A DNA stretch of 64,000 bases from Streptomyces capitiformicae. GTDB taxonomy: Bacteria; Actinomycetota; Actinomycetes; Streptomycetales; Streptomycetaceae. A program made the position numbers and the translations under genes. The notes under the pieces were generated by a model. The model was not told the origin of the DNA. It did no database searches and worked only from the letters and a program-made list of their open reading frames with translations. Of the stretch, positions 41,522 to 50,950 are shown one piece after another. Where the stretch lies: the NCBI RefSeq assembly GCF_002214185.1, contig NZ_CP022161.1, forward strand, positions 8,129,486 through 8,193,485. The letters are read 5' to 3'. Each line of letters begins with the position of its first letter. Positions within the stretch are counted from its first letter, which is position 1.

Positions 41522-43157
41522 CGCCTCGCCCGAGTTCGTCGTCGACTTCCCTACCCTGTGGATCGTTCCCGACTGGATCGAACACCACTGCCCGATTCCG
41601 GACGGCTTTCGTGCGGGCGAGGACATGGAGCTGTACCCGTGGCAGCTGTGGTGTACGGCCAACCACTACCGGGTGAAGCCGGGAGTTGATCCGTACCGGG
41701 AGAACGGGGAGCGGCGGTTCGCCTCCGCGTTCCACTACCGGCGCAGTCAGATCGTGGCTCCGCAGAAGACGGGCAAGGGGCCGTGGTCGGCGACGATCGT
41801 CCTGGCTGAGGCGGCTGGGCCGGTGGTGTTCGACGGGTGGGCGCGGGGCGGCGAGCGGTACCGGTGCTCGGACCATGGCTGTGGTTGCGGCTGGTGGTAC
41901 GAGTACCGGCCGGGTGACCCGATGGGTGTTCCGTGGCCGACGCCGCTGATTCAGCTGATGGCCACGTCGGAATCGCAGGTCGACAACGTGTACCGGCCGC
42001 TTCAGTCGATGGTGAAGAAGGGTCCGCTTGCCGAGCTGATGAGGGTGGGTGAGGAGTTCACCCGGGTCGGCGAGGACGGGAAGATCGAGACGGTCACGTC
42101 GAGCGCTTTGTCCCGGCTGGGTAACCCAATCATCTTTGCGATGCAGGACGAGTCCGGCCTGTACACGGCGGCGAACAAGCTGCGGAAGGCGGCGGAGACT
42201 CAGCGGCGTGGTGCGGCCGGCATGGGCGGCCGGTCGATGGAGACGACGAACGGGTGGGATCCGTCCGAGGCCTCGGTCGCGCAGACCACGCATGAGGCCA
42301 AGGCGAAGGACATCTTCAAGTACCACCCCGAGGCGCCGAAGTCGCTGTCCTACAGCAACAAGCGGGACCGCCGGAAGATCCACGCGGTGGTGTACGCGGG
42401 CTCGTCCCACGTCGACCTGGACGTTATCGAGGCCGAGGCGGCCGAGATCATGGAGAAGGATCCGGCGCAGGCTGAGCGGTTCTTCGGCAACCGGTGCGTC
42501 GCTGGTACGGCGTCGTGGCTGGACGTCGCCCGGTGGGCAGCGAAGGCGCAGCGCGTGCGGGTGCGCGCGGGCACGCGGGTGGTCCTCGGCTTCGACGGCA
42601 GTGACGTCGACGACTGGACGGCGATTCGGGCCGAGACCATGCAGGGCTATCAGTTCACGCCGTTGTACGGGCCGGACGATGCGCCGACCATCTGGAACCC
42701 GGCCGACTACGACGGCCAGGTGCCGCGCGCGGAGGTGCGGGCCGCTGTCGACCAGCTGATGCGCCGGTACGACGTGGTGCGGATGTACTGCGATCCGCCG
42801 TACTGGGACACCGAGGTCGACGAGTGGGTCGACAAGTACGGGGAGGAGCGCGTGATCCGCTGGCACACCCGGCGGATCATCGCGATGCACGCCGCGTGTG
42901 AGCGGCTGAAGACGGACGTGCTGAAGCGGAACAGTGAGGGCGCCGCGTTCACGCACGACGGATGCCCGATCACCGAGGCGCACATCGCCAACGCCCGCGC
43001 GGCCGCGCGCCCGTCGGACCGGTACGTGCTGCGCAAGGCATCGCCTGCCCAGAAGATCGACGCGGTCATCCCGTCGGTCCTGGCTCACGAGGCGCTCGGT
43101 GACGTGATCGCGGCGGGTCTCACGGAGCCGGAGACGTCCTACTACTACGGCAGTTGA
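41505..43157 (+). CDS. terL: Terminase large subunit
   Basis: 550 residues. The N-terminal ATPase has an adenine-binding WQLWCTANHY, a Walker-A-like APQKTGKGP (residues 85-93), QLMATSESQVDNVYRP, and MQDESGLY as the Walker B equivalent. The C-terminal nuclease has LGFDGSDVDDWTAI and CDPPYWDTEVDEW acidic clusters. It cuts concatemers and drives DNA into the prohead. Full length for the family. Confidence 0.92.
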   Translation: MVKGPDASPEFVVDFPTLWIVPDWIEHHCPIPDGFRAGEDMELYPWQLWCTANHYRVKPGVDPYRENGERRFASAFHYRRSQIVAPQKTGKGPWSATIVLAEAAGPVVFDGWARGGERYRCSDHGCGCGWWYEYRPGDPMGVPWPTPLIQLMATSESQVDNVYRPLQSMVKKGPLAELMRVGEEFTRVGEDGKIETVTSSALSRLGNPIIFAMQDESGLYTAANKLRKAAETQRRGAAGMGGRSMETTNGWDPSEASVAQTTHEAKAKDIFKYHPEAPKSLSYSNKRDRRKIHAVVYAGSSHVDLDVIEAEAAEIMEKDPAQAERFFGNRCVAGTASWLDVARWAAKAQRVRVRAGTRVVLGFDGSDVDDWTAIRAETMQGYQFTPLYGPDDAPTIWNPADYDGQVPRAEVRAAVDQLMRRYDVVRMYCDPPYWDTEVDEWVDKYGEERVIRWHTRRIIAMHAACERLKTDVLKRNSEGAAFTHDGCPITEAHIANARAAARPSDRYVLRKASPAQKIDAVIPSVLAHEALGDVIAAGLTEPETSYYYGS

Positions 43158-43170
43158 CGGGAGGTGCGTC

Positions 43171-44667
43171 GTGGCGACGGAAGCCCAAGCGCTGCAGCTG
43201 GTGGCGCTGCTGGAGAACGAGCTGATCCGTCGGCGCGGCCCGATCGACCGGTACAACGCGTACTACCGGGGCAAGCACCCGCTGAAGTTTGCGTCCCAGG
43301 AGTTCGCGAAGTTCCACGGCGACCGCTACCGCGACTTCTCCGACAACTGGGTGCAGGTGGTGGCCGACTCTCCGGTTGAGCGGCTGACCGTGACCGGGTT
43401 CCTCGCCGATGGCGAGACGTCTGCGGACAAGGATCTGTGGCGGGTGTGGCAGGTCAACGGCCTCGACGCCGACTCCCAGTTGGGGTTCCTCGGCGCGGTG
43501 ACCGGGGCTCGCTGTTTCGTGCTGGTGTGGGGTGACCCGGACGACCCGGGCATGCCGGTCGTCACGTTCGAGGACGCCAGTCAGTCGATCGTCGCCTACG
43601 AGCCAGGCTCTCGCCGGCACCGCCGGGCGGCGCTGAAGCGGTGGCAGGACGGCAACGAGGACTACGCCACGCTGTACCTGAAGAACGAGGTGTGGAAGTT
43701 CTGCCGCCCGGTCCAGCAGCAGGACAAGTCTCCGCAGATGGCGGACGTCGATGAGGAGCTGAAGCGGTGGCGGCCGCGGGAGATGGCCGATGAGCCGAAC
43801 CCGCAGCCCAACCCGATGGGCGTTGTGCCGATGGTGGAGCTCCCGAACAAGCCGATGCTGGTCGAGGACCCCATCAGCGATGTGACTGGCGTGGTGGCGA
43901 TGCAGGACGCCATCAACTTGCTGTGGGCCCAGTTGTTCACCGCTTCCGACTACGCCTCGTTCCCGCAGCGGGTGGTCCTGGGCGCCGAACGGCCGATGAT
44001 CCCCAAGCTGAACAGTGCGGGCGAGATCGTCGGCAAGCAGCCCGTCGACCTGGACAAGTTCATGGTCGACCGGGTCGCGTGGATCACCGGCAAGGACGCG
44101 AAGATCGCCGAGTGGCAGGCCGCGAACCTGGCCATGTACACCGGCATCATCGAGGTCGCGGTGGGGCACCTGGCCGCGCAGACCCGCACACCGCAGCACT
44201 ACTTGATCGGCAAGATGGCCAACCTCGCCGAGGGCGCGCTGCTTGCCGCGGAGACCGGCCTCGTCAAGCGGTGCGACGAGAAGATCCTCTGGTACGGGCA
44301 GGGCTTGCGTGAGGTGGGCCGGTTGATCGCCCTGGCCAAGGGCGAGGATGCGAAGGCCGAGGCACTCCGGTCGGGGCGCGTGCTGTGGGCGGACACCGAG
44401 TCCCGCAGCCACGCGCAGATGGCGGATGCGCTGCTGAAGCTGAAGCAGCTCGGGTTCCCCTTCGAGTGGCTGGCCCTGCGCTACGGGCTGACACCGACTG
44501 AGGTGTCCGACGTCGTGGCGATGCGGGAGCGGGAGATGGAGATGGACCCCGTCGCCGAGATCACCCGCACCTTGACCGCCGGGGCGGCCGAGCCCGCCGA
44601 CGAGGCAGACCCGGAGACGGAGGCCGAGGACCCTGACGATCTGGAGGAGCCGGAGGCCGCGGCGTGA
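43171..44667 (+). CDS. Portal protein (SPP1 Gp6-like)
   Basis: 498 residues from GTG with GGAGG upstream. The N-terminal YNAYYRGKHPLKFASQEF and SDNWVQVVADSPVERL, the central NPMGVVPMVELPNKP and the C-terminal helical RSHAQMADALLKLKQLGFP are portal features. It forms the dodecameric DNA gate at the head vertex. Acidic C-terminus. It overlaps the next gene by 4 bp. Confidence 0.92.
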   Translation: MATEAQALQLVALLENELIRRRGPIDRYNAYYRGKHPLKFASQEFAKFHGDRYRDFSDNWVQVVADSPVERLTVTGFLADGETSADKDLWRVWQVNGLDADSQLGFLGAVTGARCFVLVWGDPDDPGMPVVTFEDASQSIVAYEPGSRRHRRAALKRWQDGNEDYATLYLKNEVWKFCRPVQQQDKSPQMADVDEELKRWRPREMADEPNPQPNPMGVVPMVELPNKPMLVEDPISDVTGVVAMQDAINLLWAQLFTASDYASFPQRVVLGAERPMIPKLNSAGEIVGKQPVDLDKFMVDRVAWITGKDAKIAEWQAANLAMYTGIIEVAVGHLAAQTRTPQHYLIGKMANLAEGALLAAETGLVKRCDEKILWYGQGLREVGRLIALAKGEDAKAEALRSGRVLWADTESRSHAQMADALLKLKQLGFPFEWLALRYGLTPTEVSDVVAMREREMEMDPVAEITRTLTAGAAEPADEADPETEAEDPDDLEEPEAAA

Positions 44668-45620
44668 GCCCGTCCCCGGAGGCGGTCGCGCACATGGAAG
44701 CGCGTGCTCGTCTCGCGGAGGCGACCGGGCGGGCGGCCCGAGGCGTGTGGCGCGAGATCGACCGGGACAACATCTACAGTTCCTGGCTGACCCTGCTGGC
44801 ACGCCTGGTGGCGATCGTGACGGCCGGACAACTGGCCGCCGCGCGCGGCGCCGAGCCGTGGCTTGAGGAACTCCTCGGCGAGGACCCGGACCAGCCTGGG
44901 TCCGTGCGTCTGGTGCCTGCGGCGCTGGCCGGTGTGGACGGCGGGGGGCGGCCGCTCGCGAGCGGCCTGATGGCGCCGATGTGGTCCGCGCTGCGACTGG
45001 TCACCGCGGGCAGGCCCATCACGCAGGCGATGGTCCACGGTCAGGCCCTCCTGGACGTCATCGTGCAGACTGCCGTGGCGGACGCGGGACGGGTCGCGGA
45101 CCAGGTCGCCATGGTGTCGAGGCCGGCCATCAAGTCCTACGTGCGGGTGGTGGAGGGCGGCGCTTGCTCAAGGTGCGTCATCCTCGGCGGTATCGAGTCG
45201 TCGGTGTCCCGTGCGTTCCAGCGCCACCCGAAGTGCAAGTGCTCCATGGACCCGGTCACCGCCGACCACCGGCCGACGGCGACCAGCCCGAAGGAGGTCT
45301 TCGACGCGATGTCGCCCGCCCAGCGCCGGAAGACGTTCGGTGAGGCCGGCGTGAGGGCGATCGAGGACGGCGCGGACATCGCGCAGGTCGTCAACGCCCG
45401 CCGCGGCATGACGTCGGCGACCGTGTTCGGCCGGCGCGTGCAGGCGACGTCCGAGGGCATCACCTCGCGCGGCTTCGCGGGGTCCCGCCTGAAGAAGGTG
45501 CAGGGCCAGCGCTACCGCGTCTCGCAGACTCCGCGGCTGATGCCGGAGGAGATCTACCGGCTCGCAGACGACCGCGAACACGCGATTCGGCTGCTGACCC
45601 GGCACGGCTTCATCGCCTGA
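44664..45620 (+). CDS. Minor head protein, MuF-like
   Basis: 318 residues placed right after portal. The N-terminal helical region RGVWREIDRDNIYSSWLTLL precedes a Cys/His-type motif CSRCVILGG with FQRHPKCKCSMDP, typical of MuF / minor capsid morphogenesis proteins. The C-terminal RGFAGSRLKKVQGQRYRVSQ part is basic. Probably packaged in or used to mature the head. Confidence 0.8.
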   Translation: MSPSPEAVAHMEARARLAEATGRAARGVWREIDRDNIYSSWLTLLARLVAIVTAGQLAAARGAEPWLEELLGEDPDQPGSVRLVPAALAGVDGGGRPLASGLMAPMWSALRLVTAGRPITQAMVHGQALLDVIVQTAVADAGRVADQVAMVSRPAIKSYVRVVEGGACSRCVILGGIESSVSRAFQRHPKCKCSMDPVTADHRPTATSPKEVFDAMSPAQRRKTFGEAGVRAIEDGADIAQVVNARRGMTSATVFGRRVQATSEGITSRGFAGSRLKKVQGQRYRVSQTPRLMPEEIYRLADDREHAIRLLTRHGFIA

Positions 45621-45672
45621 CCCCGGCCGTGCGCAACGCACGGTCCCTTCACCCCGCAACGGGAGACACATC

Positions 45673-46479
45673 ATGCACGCAACCCTGCCCGTACACCCGC
45701 GCACGCACGTCCGCGCGCTCGGCTGGCGCAAGGCCCGCCCCGGCGAGGACGACGACCAGCTGTACCCGGTCTGGCCGGTCCTCGGCGGCGCCGAGGACGA
45801 CGACCAGGACGACGACGCTGGCGACGGCGGAGACGACGCCGATGACCAAGACGACGACGGCTCGGACGAGGGCGGCGACGGGGACGGGGACGGCGGTGAC
45901 GCCGACGGCTCCGGCGGAGACGACGACGCGGACCCCGAGGGCGCCGACCAGCTCGGCGACAAGGGCAAACGCGCGCTCGCCTCGATGAAGGGCAAGTGGC
46001 GCACCGAGCGCGACAAGCGGCGGGAGCTGGAGAGGCTCCTGGCGGAGAAGGACGCCACCTCATCGGGCGGCGCCAAGGACGACGCGGACACGGTCCGCAG
46101 GCAGGCGGAGGCGGCCGCAACGGTCAAGGCCAACGTCCGCATCGTCCGTTCGGAAGTGCGCGCCGCGGCGGCCGGCAAGCTCGCCGACCCCAAGGACGCG
46201 CTCACGTTCCTCGACCTCAGCCAGTTCGAGGTGAACGAGGACGGCGAGGTCGACGCGGAGGAGATCTCCGATGCGATCGACGACCTGCTGAAGAGCAAGC
46301 CCTACCTGGCAGCCGCAACGGCCAAACCGAGGTTCCAGGGCACCGGCGACGGCGGGGCAGCGCGCAAGGCGTCCCGGCCCAAGCAGCTCACTGAGCAAGA
46401 CCTCAAGACCATGTCGCCCGAGGCGATCGACAAGGCCCACAAGGAGGGCCGGTTCGACGACCTGCTGGGCGGCGGCTGA
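45673..46479 (+). CDS. Capsid scaffolding protein
   Basis: 268 residues with a very acidic Asp/Gly run (~40-100), a coiled-coil-like ERDKRRELERLLAEKD segment, and a basic helical C-terminus (PEAIDKAHKEGRFDDLL). It lies directly before the major capsid gene. Scaffolds assemble the prohead and then leave. Confidence 0.85.
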   Translation: MHATLPVHPRTHVRALGWRKARPGEDDDQLYPVWPVLGGAEDDDQDDDAGDGGDDADDQDDDGSDEGGDGDGDGGDADGSGGDDDADPEGADQLGDKGKRALASMKGKWRTERDKRRELERLLAEKDATSSGGAKDDADTVRRQAEAAATVKANVRIVRSEVRAAAAGKLADPKDALTFLDLSQFEVNEDGEVDAEEISDAIDDLLKSKPYLAAATAKPRFQGTGDGGAARKASRPKQLTEQDLKTMSPEAIDKAHKEGRFDDLLGGG

Positions 46480-46498
46480 CCCATAGGGAGGGCCCACC

Positions 46499-47350
46499 GT
46501 GGCTATCACCAACTTCAAGCCGCAGATCTGGAGCGCCCGGCTCCTGGTCGCGTGGCGCAAGGCACTCGTCTACGGCGGGCCCATGGTGGTCAACCGGGAC
46601 TACGAGGGCGACATCGCCGAGGCCGGTGACGTCGTCAAGATCACTTCCATCAGTGACCCGACGATCTCGGACTACGTGCCGAACTCGACGACGATCACGC
46701 CGGAGGAGCTGACCGACGCTCAGCGGAACCTGGTCATCGACCAGTCGAAGTACTGGGCGTTCAAGGTCGACGACGTCGACAAGCGGCAGGCCAAGGGCAA
46801 CGTCATGCCGGAGGCCATGAGCCGGGCCGCGTACAAGCTGGCCGACACCGCCGACCAGTACGTCGCGGGCCTGTACACGGGCGTCGCTGCGGGCAACAAC
46901 CTCGGCACCGTGCCGGTCGTCGCGGCCACGCCAGAGGACGCCTACGACGACGTCCTCGTCCCGCTCAAGGTGGTCCTCGACGAGGCGGACGTCCCGACCG
47001 TGGGCCGCTACTGCGTGGTCCCGGCCTGGTTCCACGGCCGTCTGCTGCGTGACGACCGGTTCGTCTCGGCGGACAAGGCCGGTACGACCGAGGGCCTGCG
47101 AAACGGCTTCGTGGGACGCGCGGCGGGTTTCGACATCATGATGTCGAACAACTGCCCGAACCCGACCGGTGACGACTACGTCGTCCAGGCCGGTGTCAAC
47201 GCGGCGATCTCCTTCGCCGAGCAGATCAACAAGACCGAGGCATACCGCCCCGAGTCGTCGTTCTCGGACGCCGTGAAGGGCCTGGCCCTGTACGGGGCAA
47301 AGCTCGTGCGCCCCGACGGCATCGCCATCGCCACCGCCTCCCAGACCTGA
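46499..47350 (+). CDS. Major capsid protein (P22-coat-like)
   Basis: 283 residues from GTG with GGGAGGG upstream. ITNFKPQIWSARLLVAWRKA, GDVVKITSISDPTISDY, FKVDDVDKRQAKGNV and VPAWFHGRLLRDDRFV match the P22 coat-like capsid family found in many actinophages. It builds the icosahedral shell. Confidence 0.9.
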   Translation: MAITNFKPQIWSARLLVAWRKALVYGGPMVVNRDYEGDIAEAGDVVKITSISDPTISDYVPNSTTITPEELTDAQRNLVIDQSKYWAFKVDDVDKRQAKGNVMPEAMSRAAYKLADTADQYVAGLYTGVAAGNNLGTVPVVAATPEDAYDDVLVPLKVVLDEADVPTVGRYCVVPAWFHGRLLRDDRFVSADKAGTTEGLRNGFVGRAAGFDIMMSNNCPNPTGDDYVVQAGVNAAISFAEQINKTEAYRPESSFSDAVKGLALYGAKLVRPDGIAIATASQT

Positions 47351-47369
47351 TCAGGAAGGAGACCAAGCC

Positions 47370-47750
47370 ATGCCGCGTACCGCCATCGCGTACCGCAACC
47401 TGGTCGCCAACAGCTCCCTCAACGGCGCCACCGGTCCGACGACCGTGGACGCCACGCTCGTCACCAACGGCGTCGTTATCAACGATGCCGTGCCCGAGTA
47501 CACGCTCATCCGCACGACCCACACCGACGCGGCCGCGCACGACCTCATCGTCCGTGCCGGCGACAACCCGCCCGCCCTCGCCGCAGGGCAGGGCGACCTC
47601 ACGGTCGAGGTCGCGGCCACGTCGGGCGTGCGCTACTTCGGGCCGTTCGAGTCGGGCCGGTTCCTGCAGTCGGACGGCACCATGCAGATCGACTTCGAGA
47701 CCGGCTATGCCGGGACGATCGACATCCTGCGCATCCCGCGGAGCGTGTGA
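47370..47750 (+). CDS. Small head protein, possibly decoration
   Basis: 126 residues, all-beta in appearance: ATLVTNGVVINDAVPEYTLI, then GVRYFGPFESGRFLQSDGT. Position after the capsid gene and the beta-rich composition suggest a head decoration or fibre-like protein. No firm family. Confidence 0.6.
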   Translation: MPRTAIAYRNLVANSSLNGATGPTTVDATLVTNGVVINDAVPEYTLIRTTHTDAAAHDLIVRAGDNPPALAAGQGDLTVEVAATSGVRYFGPFESGRFLQSDGTMQIDFETGYAGTIDILRIPRSV

Positions 47751-48355
47751 TGACTGCACAGCTTCCCGACGACGTCACCGAAGAGGAACTGGCCGCCGCG
47801 CTGCGGCTCGTGCGCCGCCGCCAGACCGCCCATGCGCGGCCGCCGGTGAAGGACGAGGGCACCGTCTTTATCCGGGGTGAGGGCGGTGCCGTCTTCGAGG
47901 TGACGCCGTCGAAGATGACCCCGGACATGAAGCGCCGCCTCATGCTGGGCTACCTGCGGCAGGTCAACGCGGACGGCTCCCCGCTGAGGGAGTCGGCCCC
48001 GGCTGCGCCCGCCGCACCGGCAGGCGGCAGCGCGCTGACCCAGGGCCAGGTGCCCAGGCCCGCGAAGTCCGCGCCGAAGAAGGACTGGGTGCTGTACGGC
48101 GTGGCCGTTCTCGGCCTGGACGCCGAGGTCGCTGAGGGCATGACCCGGCAGGAGCTCATCGACCTCCCGGCCGACCACGCCCAGCACCCCGGCCCGACGC
48201 CCGGCGCCGCCGCGAGCGCAACGCCAGCCGCCAGCCGCCCGGACGAGGACGCCCCGAAGGCGGCATGGGTCGACCACATCGTCAAGCAGGGGCTGCTGTC
48301 CCGGGAGGACGCCGAGGCGTACACCAAGGACGACCTGATCGCCATGGTCTCCTGA
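47750..48355 (+). CDS. Phage head-region protein, unknown
   Basis: ~201 residues. The N-terminal part TEEELAAALRLVRRRQTAHA and the centre MKRRLMLGYLRQVNADGSP are followed by an Ala/Pro linker. The end contains small helical repeats (MTRQELIDLP, YTKDDLIAMV). The ATG at 47750 has GGAG 6 nt upstream, better than the GTG one codon earlier. Unknown role. Confidence 0.55.
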   Translation: MTAQLPDDVTEEELAAALRLVRRRQTAHARPPVKDEGTVFIRGEGGAVFEVTPSKMTPDMKRRLMLGYLRQVNADGSPLRESAPAAPAAPAGGSALTQGQVPRPAKSAPKKDWVLYGVAVLGLDAEVAEGMTRQELIDLPADHAQHPGPTPGAAASATPAASRPDEDAPKAAWVDHIVKQGLLSREDAEAYTKDDLIAMVS

Positions 48356-48373
48356 CCGGAAGGGAGGCTGGCT

Positions 48374-48969
48374 GTGGCGCTTGCTGCTCTGGCGGCCCTC
48401 GCCGACCTCATGGCCCGCGGCCTGACTGTCGAGGCCGGCCAGGAGACCACCGTCGCCACGACGTACCTCGACGTCGCCTCGACCGCGGTCCGGGAGGCGG
48501 CCGGGGTGCCGATCTCCCAGACCACTTCCACCGTGCTGCTGGAAGGGCCGCCGTCTGAGTGGCTGACCCTGCCGGGGCTGCCGATCCTGTCGGTGGCCAC
48601 GGTGGAGATCGATGGGGAGGCGGTCACCGACTGGCGGCTTCGCTCGCACCGGCTGTGGCGCTCCTGCGGCTGGTCGCCTGGCTGCGGTCCGTCGGAGGTC
48701 GAGGTGGTCCAGACGCACGGCTTGAACCCGGTGCCCTCGGACATCTCGACCTGGTGTGCCGGATCACGGCAACCGCGCTGGCCGACTACCGGGCCGACCC
48801 CGACGGCGCGGGCCTGACGGCCGTGGACATCCGCTCCGAGCGGATCGGCGACTACTCCGTCACCTACGGGGACTCCGGGCTGATCACCACGATGGAGCTT
48901 CCGGACTACCTGCGCGAGCGGCTGGCCGCACGGTTCGGCGGGGGCGCGGCGCTGGTGAGGTCGCGGTGA
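48374..48969 (+). pseudogene. Head-tail connector (gp6-like) gene with a single-base frameshift
   Basis: The first frame encodes a normal connector beginning: LAALADLMARGLTVEAGQE, STAVREAAGVP and LPGLPILSVATVEIDG. After GLNPVPSDI it switches to nonsense (STWCAGSRQ) and stops at 48817. The sensible continuation DLVCRITATALADYRADPDG ... YLRERLAARFGGG runs in the next frame to 48969. One missing base near 48745 restores DILDLVCR. No slippery heptamer is present there, so this is a mutation or sequencing error, not recoding. Confidence 0.82.
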
Positions 48970-49331
48970 GGGGCCGCGGCAACATTGGCCGCTACCTCAA
49001 CCGGCAGTTGTCCGTGTACCGGATGCAGACCACAGACGACGGCTACGGCGGGCAGGAGACGGCGCTCGTCGCGGTCGGCACGGTACGGGCGAAGGTCGAC
49101 CAGCCCTCCCCGACCGAGCGGATGGTCGCCGCACAGACCAACTCCCGGCACTCGCACGACATCTACCTGCTGCCCACCGCGGATGTCCGCCGCGGCGACG
49201 AGCTGCGCGGCACCGACGCCCTCGGACACGACCAGGTGTTCCTGGTGCAGTCGGTCGTTCAGCCCTCCACACCCGTTTACACGAAGGCTCTCGTCGAGCT
49301 GACCCAAGCAGAAGGAGAACCCGATGGCTGA
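48966..49331 (+). CDS. Head closure / stopper protein
   Basis: 121 residues from GTG overlapping the preceding stop. The pattern LSVYRMQTTDDGYGGQETAL, then VRAKVDQPSPTERMVAAQTN is typical of the head-completion proteins that sit between connector and tail. It overlaps the next gene. Confidence 0.75.
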   Translation: MRGRGNIGRYLNRQLSVYRMQTTDDGYGGQETALVAVGTVRAKVDQPSPTERMVAAQTNSRHSHDIYLLPTADVRRGDELRGTDALGHDQVFLVQSVVQPSTPVYTKALVELTQAEGEPDG

Positions 49332-49662
49332 CCTCAACCTCGTCAGCGTCCCGGTGGCCACCGGCATCGCCGACGTCGCCGCCCAGGCAGTGGCGGCCGC
49401 CTCGGGCGGCGACACCGCCCAGGTCGGGCCGGGCCGATTCCTGTACATCAACAACGCGGACGCCTCGTCGAAGACCGTGACCGTCGTGGCTCCGGGCACC
49501 GTGAAGGGGCTCGCGGTCGCGGACGCCTCGGTCGTGGTGGCCGCCGGAGACCACGCGATCATCCCGCTGAACAACGTCTACCGCGGCGTCACCGGCCGCG
49601 CGTCGATCACCTACAGCGCGGTCACCTCGGTGACGGTGGCCGCGTTCGAGCTGGATTCCTGA
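49324..49662 (+). CDS. Small beta-rich phage structural protein
   Basis: 112 residues: GRFLYINNADASSKTVTVVA and KGLAVADASVVVAAGDHAII. This kind of beta-sandwich occurs among head or tail accessory proteins. The function within the head-tail joining cluster is unknown. Confidence 0.6.
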   Translation: MADLNLVSVPVATGIADVAAQAVAAASGGDTAQVGPGRFLYINNADASSKTVTVVAPGTVKGLAVADASVVVAAGDHAIIPLNNVYRGVTGRASITYSAVTSVTVAAFELDS

Positions 49663-49665
49663 CCC

Positions 49666-50043
49666 GTGGCCGGGCGCCGAAGGGCACGCGTGGAGATCGT
49701 CGGCCTGGACCGGCTGCAGCGGCGCCTGGCCGAGGTGGTGCCGCAGCTGAAGGAGGCCGCGCAGGCGGCCGTTCAGGACGCGGGCAAGACGCTGAAGGCC
49801 GACGTGGCACGAGGCGTCCGCAAGGACACGCAGAACCTGCAGAACAGTGTCGAGGACACCTACGACCGCGACGGGCTGCGCACGTCGGTGGGCTGGCGCG
49901 ACCAGGACGACCTGTACGCCGTGTTCCACGAACGCGGCACCCGCCGCATGCCCGCGAACCCCACGCTGATCCCGGCACTGGCCCGTGAGGGCCCGCAGTT
50001 GGTGGCCAAGCTGCGGGACGAAGTGAGGAGGCAGCTGCGGTGA
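49666..50043 (+). CDS. HK97 gp10-like tail completion protein
   Basis: 125 residues from GTG: VEIVGLDRLQRRLAEVVPQL, then YAVFHERGTRRMPANPTLIP. The FHERGT-MPA motif is characteristic of the gp10/minor tail family. It overlaps the tail terminator gene. Confidence 0.85.
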   Translation: MAGRRRARVEIVGLDRLQRRLAEVVPQLKEAAQAAVQDAGKTLKADVARGVRKDTQNLQNSVEDTYDRDGLRTSVGWRDQDDLYAVFHERGTRRMPANPTLIPALAREGPQLVAKLRDEVRRQLR

Positions 50044-50465
50044 GTATGCCCGTCTCCGATTCCGCCCTGCTGCCGCTGCAGGCGGCCGTCCTCACCACCC
50101 TGAAGGCGGACACACAGCTACGCGGCCTGGTCCAGGGCGTCTTCGACTGGGTCGCGGAGGACCAGGCCTATCCGTACATCGTCCTCGGCGAGGCCATCGA
50201 GACACCCGACAACGCCAACGACAGCCACGGCTCCAACACGGTGATCACGCTGCATGTGTGGTCGCAGTACCGCGGCTACGCGCAGGCCCTCAGGATCGCC
50301 GCCCGGGTGCGGGCGCTGCTCGAGCACCGGCCGCTGACGATCGCCGGGCACCGGCACGTGGCCACCTACTACGTGTCCCAGCAGACGCTCACCGATCCCG
50401 AACCACCGGGCGATATCCGGCACGTACCCATCTCGTTCCGGGTCCTGACCCAGGTCAGCCCCTAA
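50040..50465 (+). CDS. Tail terminator (DUF3168)
   Basis: 141 residues. LLPLQAAVLTTLKADTQLRG, YPYIVLGEAIETPDNA and ITLHVWSQYRGYAQALRIA match DUF3168/tail-terminator proteins that cap tail growth. GTG at 50040, or ATG two codons later. Confidence 0.85.
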   Translation: MSMPVSDSALLPLQAAVLTTLKADTQLRGLVQGVFDWVAEDQAYPYIVLGEAIETPDNANDSHGSNTVITLHVWSQYRGYAQALRIAARVRALLEHRPLTIAGHRHVATYYVSQQTLTDPEPPGDIRHVPISFRVLTQVSP

Positions 50466-50495
50466 CCACCAGCATCAGGAAGGAAGTGACCCGCC

Positions 50496-50927
50496 ATGGC
50501 CGGTGAGGACGCAACCGGGACCCAGCTCAAGCGCGACAGCAACGGCGCCGGAGTGTTCGTGACGATCGCGAGCGTCGAGGATCTGTCGGGGCCCTCCCGT
50601 ACCCGCAACATGATCGACGTGTCCGCGCACGACTCCCCGGACAACTACCGGGAGTTCGTCAAGGGCATGAAGGACGGCGGCGAGGTCACCGCCACGATCA
50701 ACTACCAGCCCGGTGAGACCACCCACCAGGCCCTCGACGCCGACTTCGAAGAGGACGAGCTGCGCGACTACCAGCTCGTGCTGCTGCCCGGGGACGCGGA
50801 CGAGCACACCTGGGACTTCACCGCAGGCATCTCGGACATCAGCGATGAGTTCCCCCTCGACGACAAGATGGCCCGGGAAGTCACCTTCAAGATCAGTGGT
50901 AAGCCGACGCTGACCCCGACCGGCTGA
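50496..50927 (+). CDS. Major tail protein
   Basis: 143 residues. VFVTIASVEDLSGPSRTRNM, IDVSAHDSPDNYREFVKGM and WDFTAGISDISDEFPLDDKM are the signature order of siphovirus tail-tube proteins. It polymerises into the tail tube. Followed directly by the chaperone gene. Confidence 0.9.
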   Translation: MAGEDATGTQLKRDSNGAGVFVTIASVEDLSGPSRTRNMIDVSAHDSPDNYREFVKGMKDGGEVTATINYQPGETTHQALDADFEEDELRDYQLVLLPGDADEHTWDFTAGISDISDEFPLDDKMAREVTFKISGKPTLTPTG

Positions 50928-50950
50928 CGAAGCAGACAAGGAGCAGCCCC

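Noticed and set aside
48730..48760. Programmed frameshift in the connector gene
   Set aside because: No X XXY YYZ heptamer or other recoding signal; a single-base deletion explains it better.
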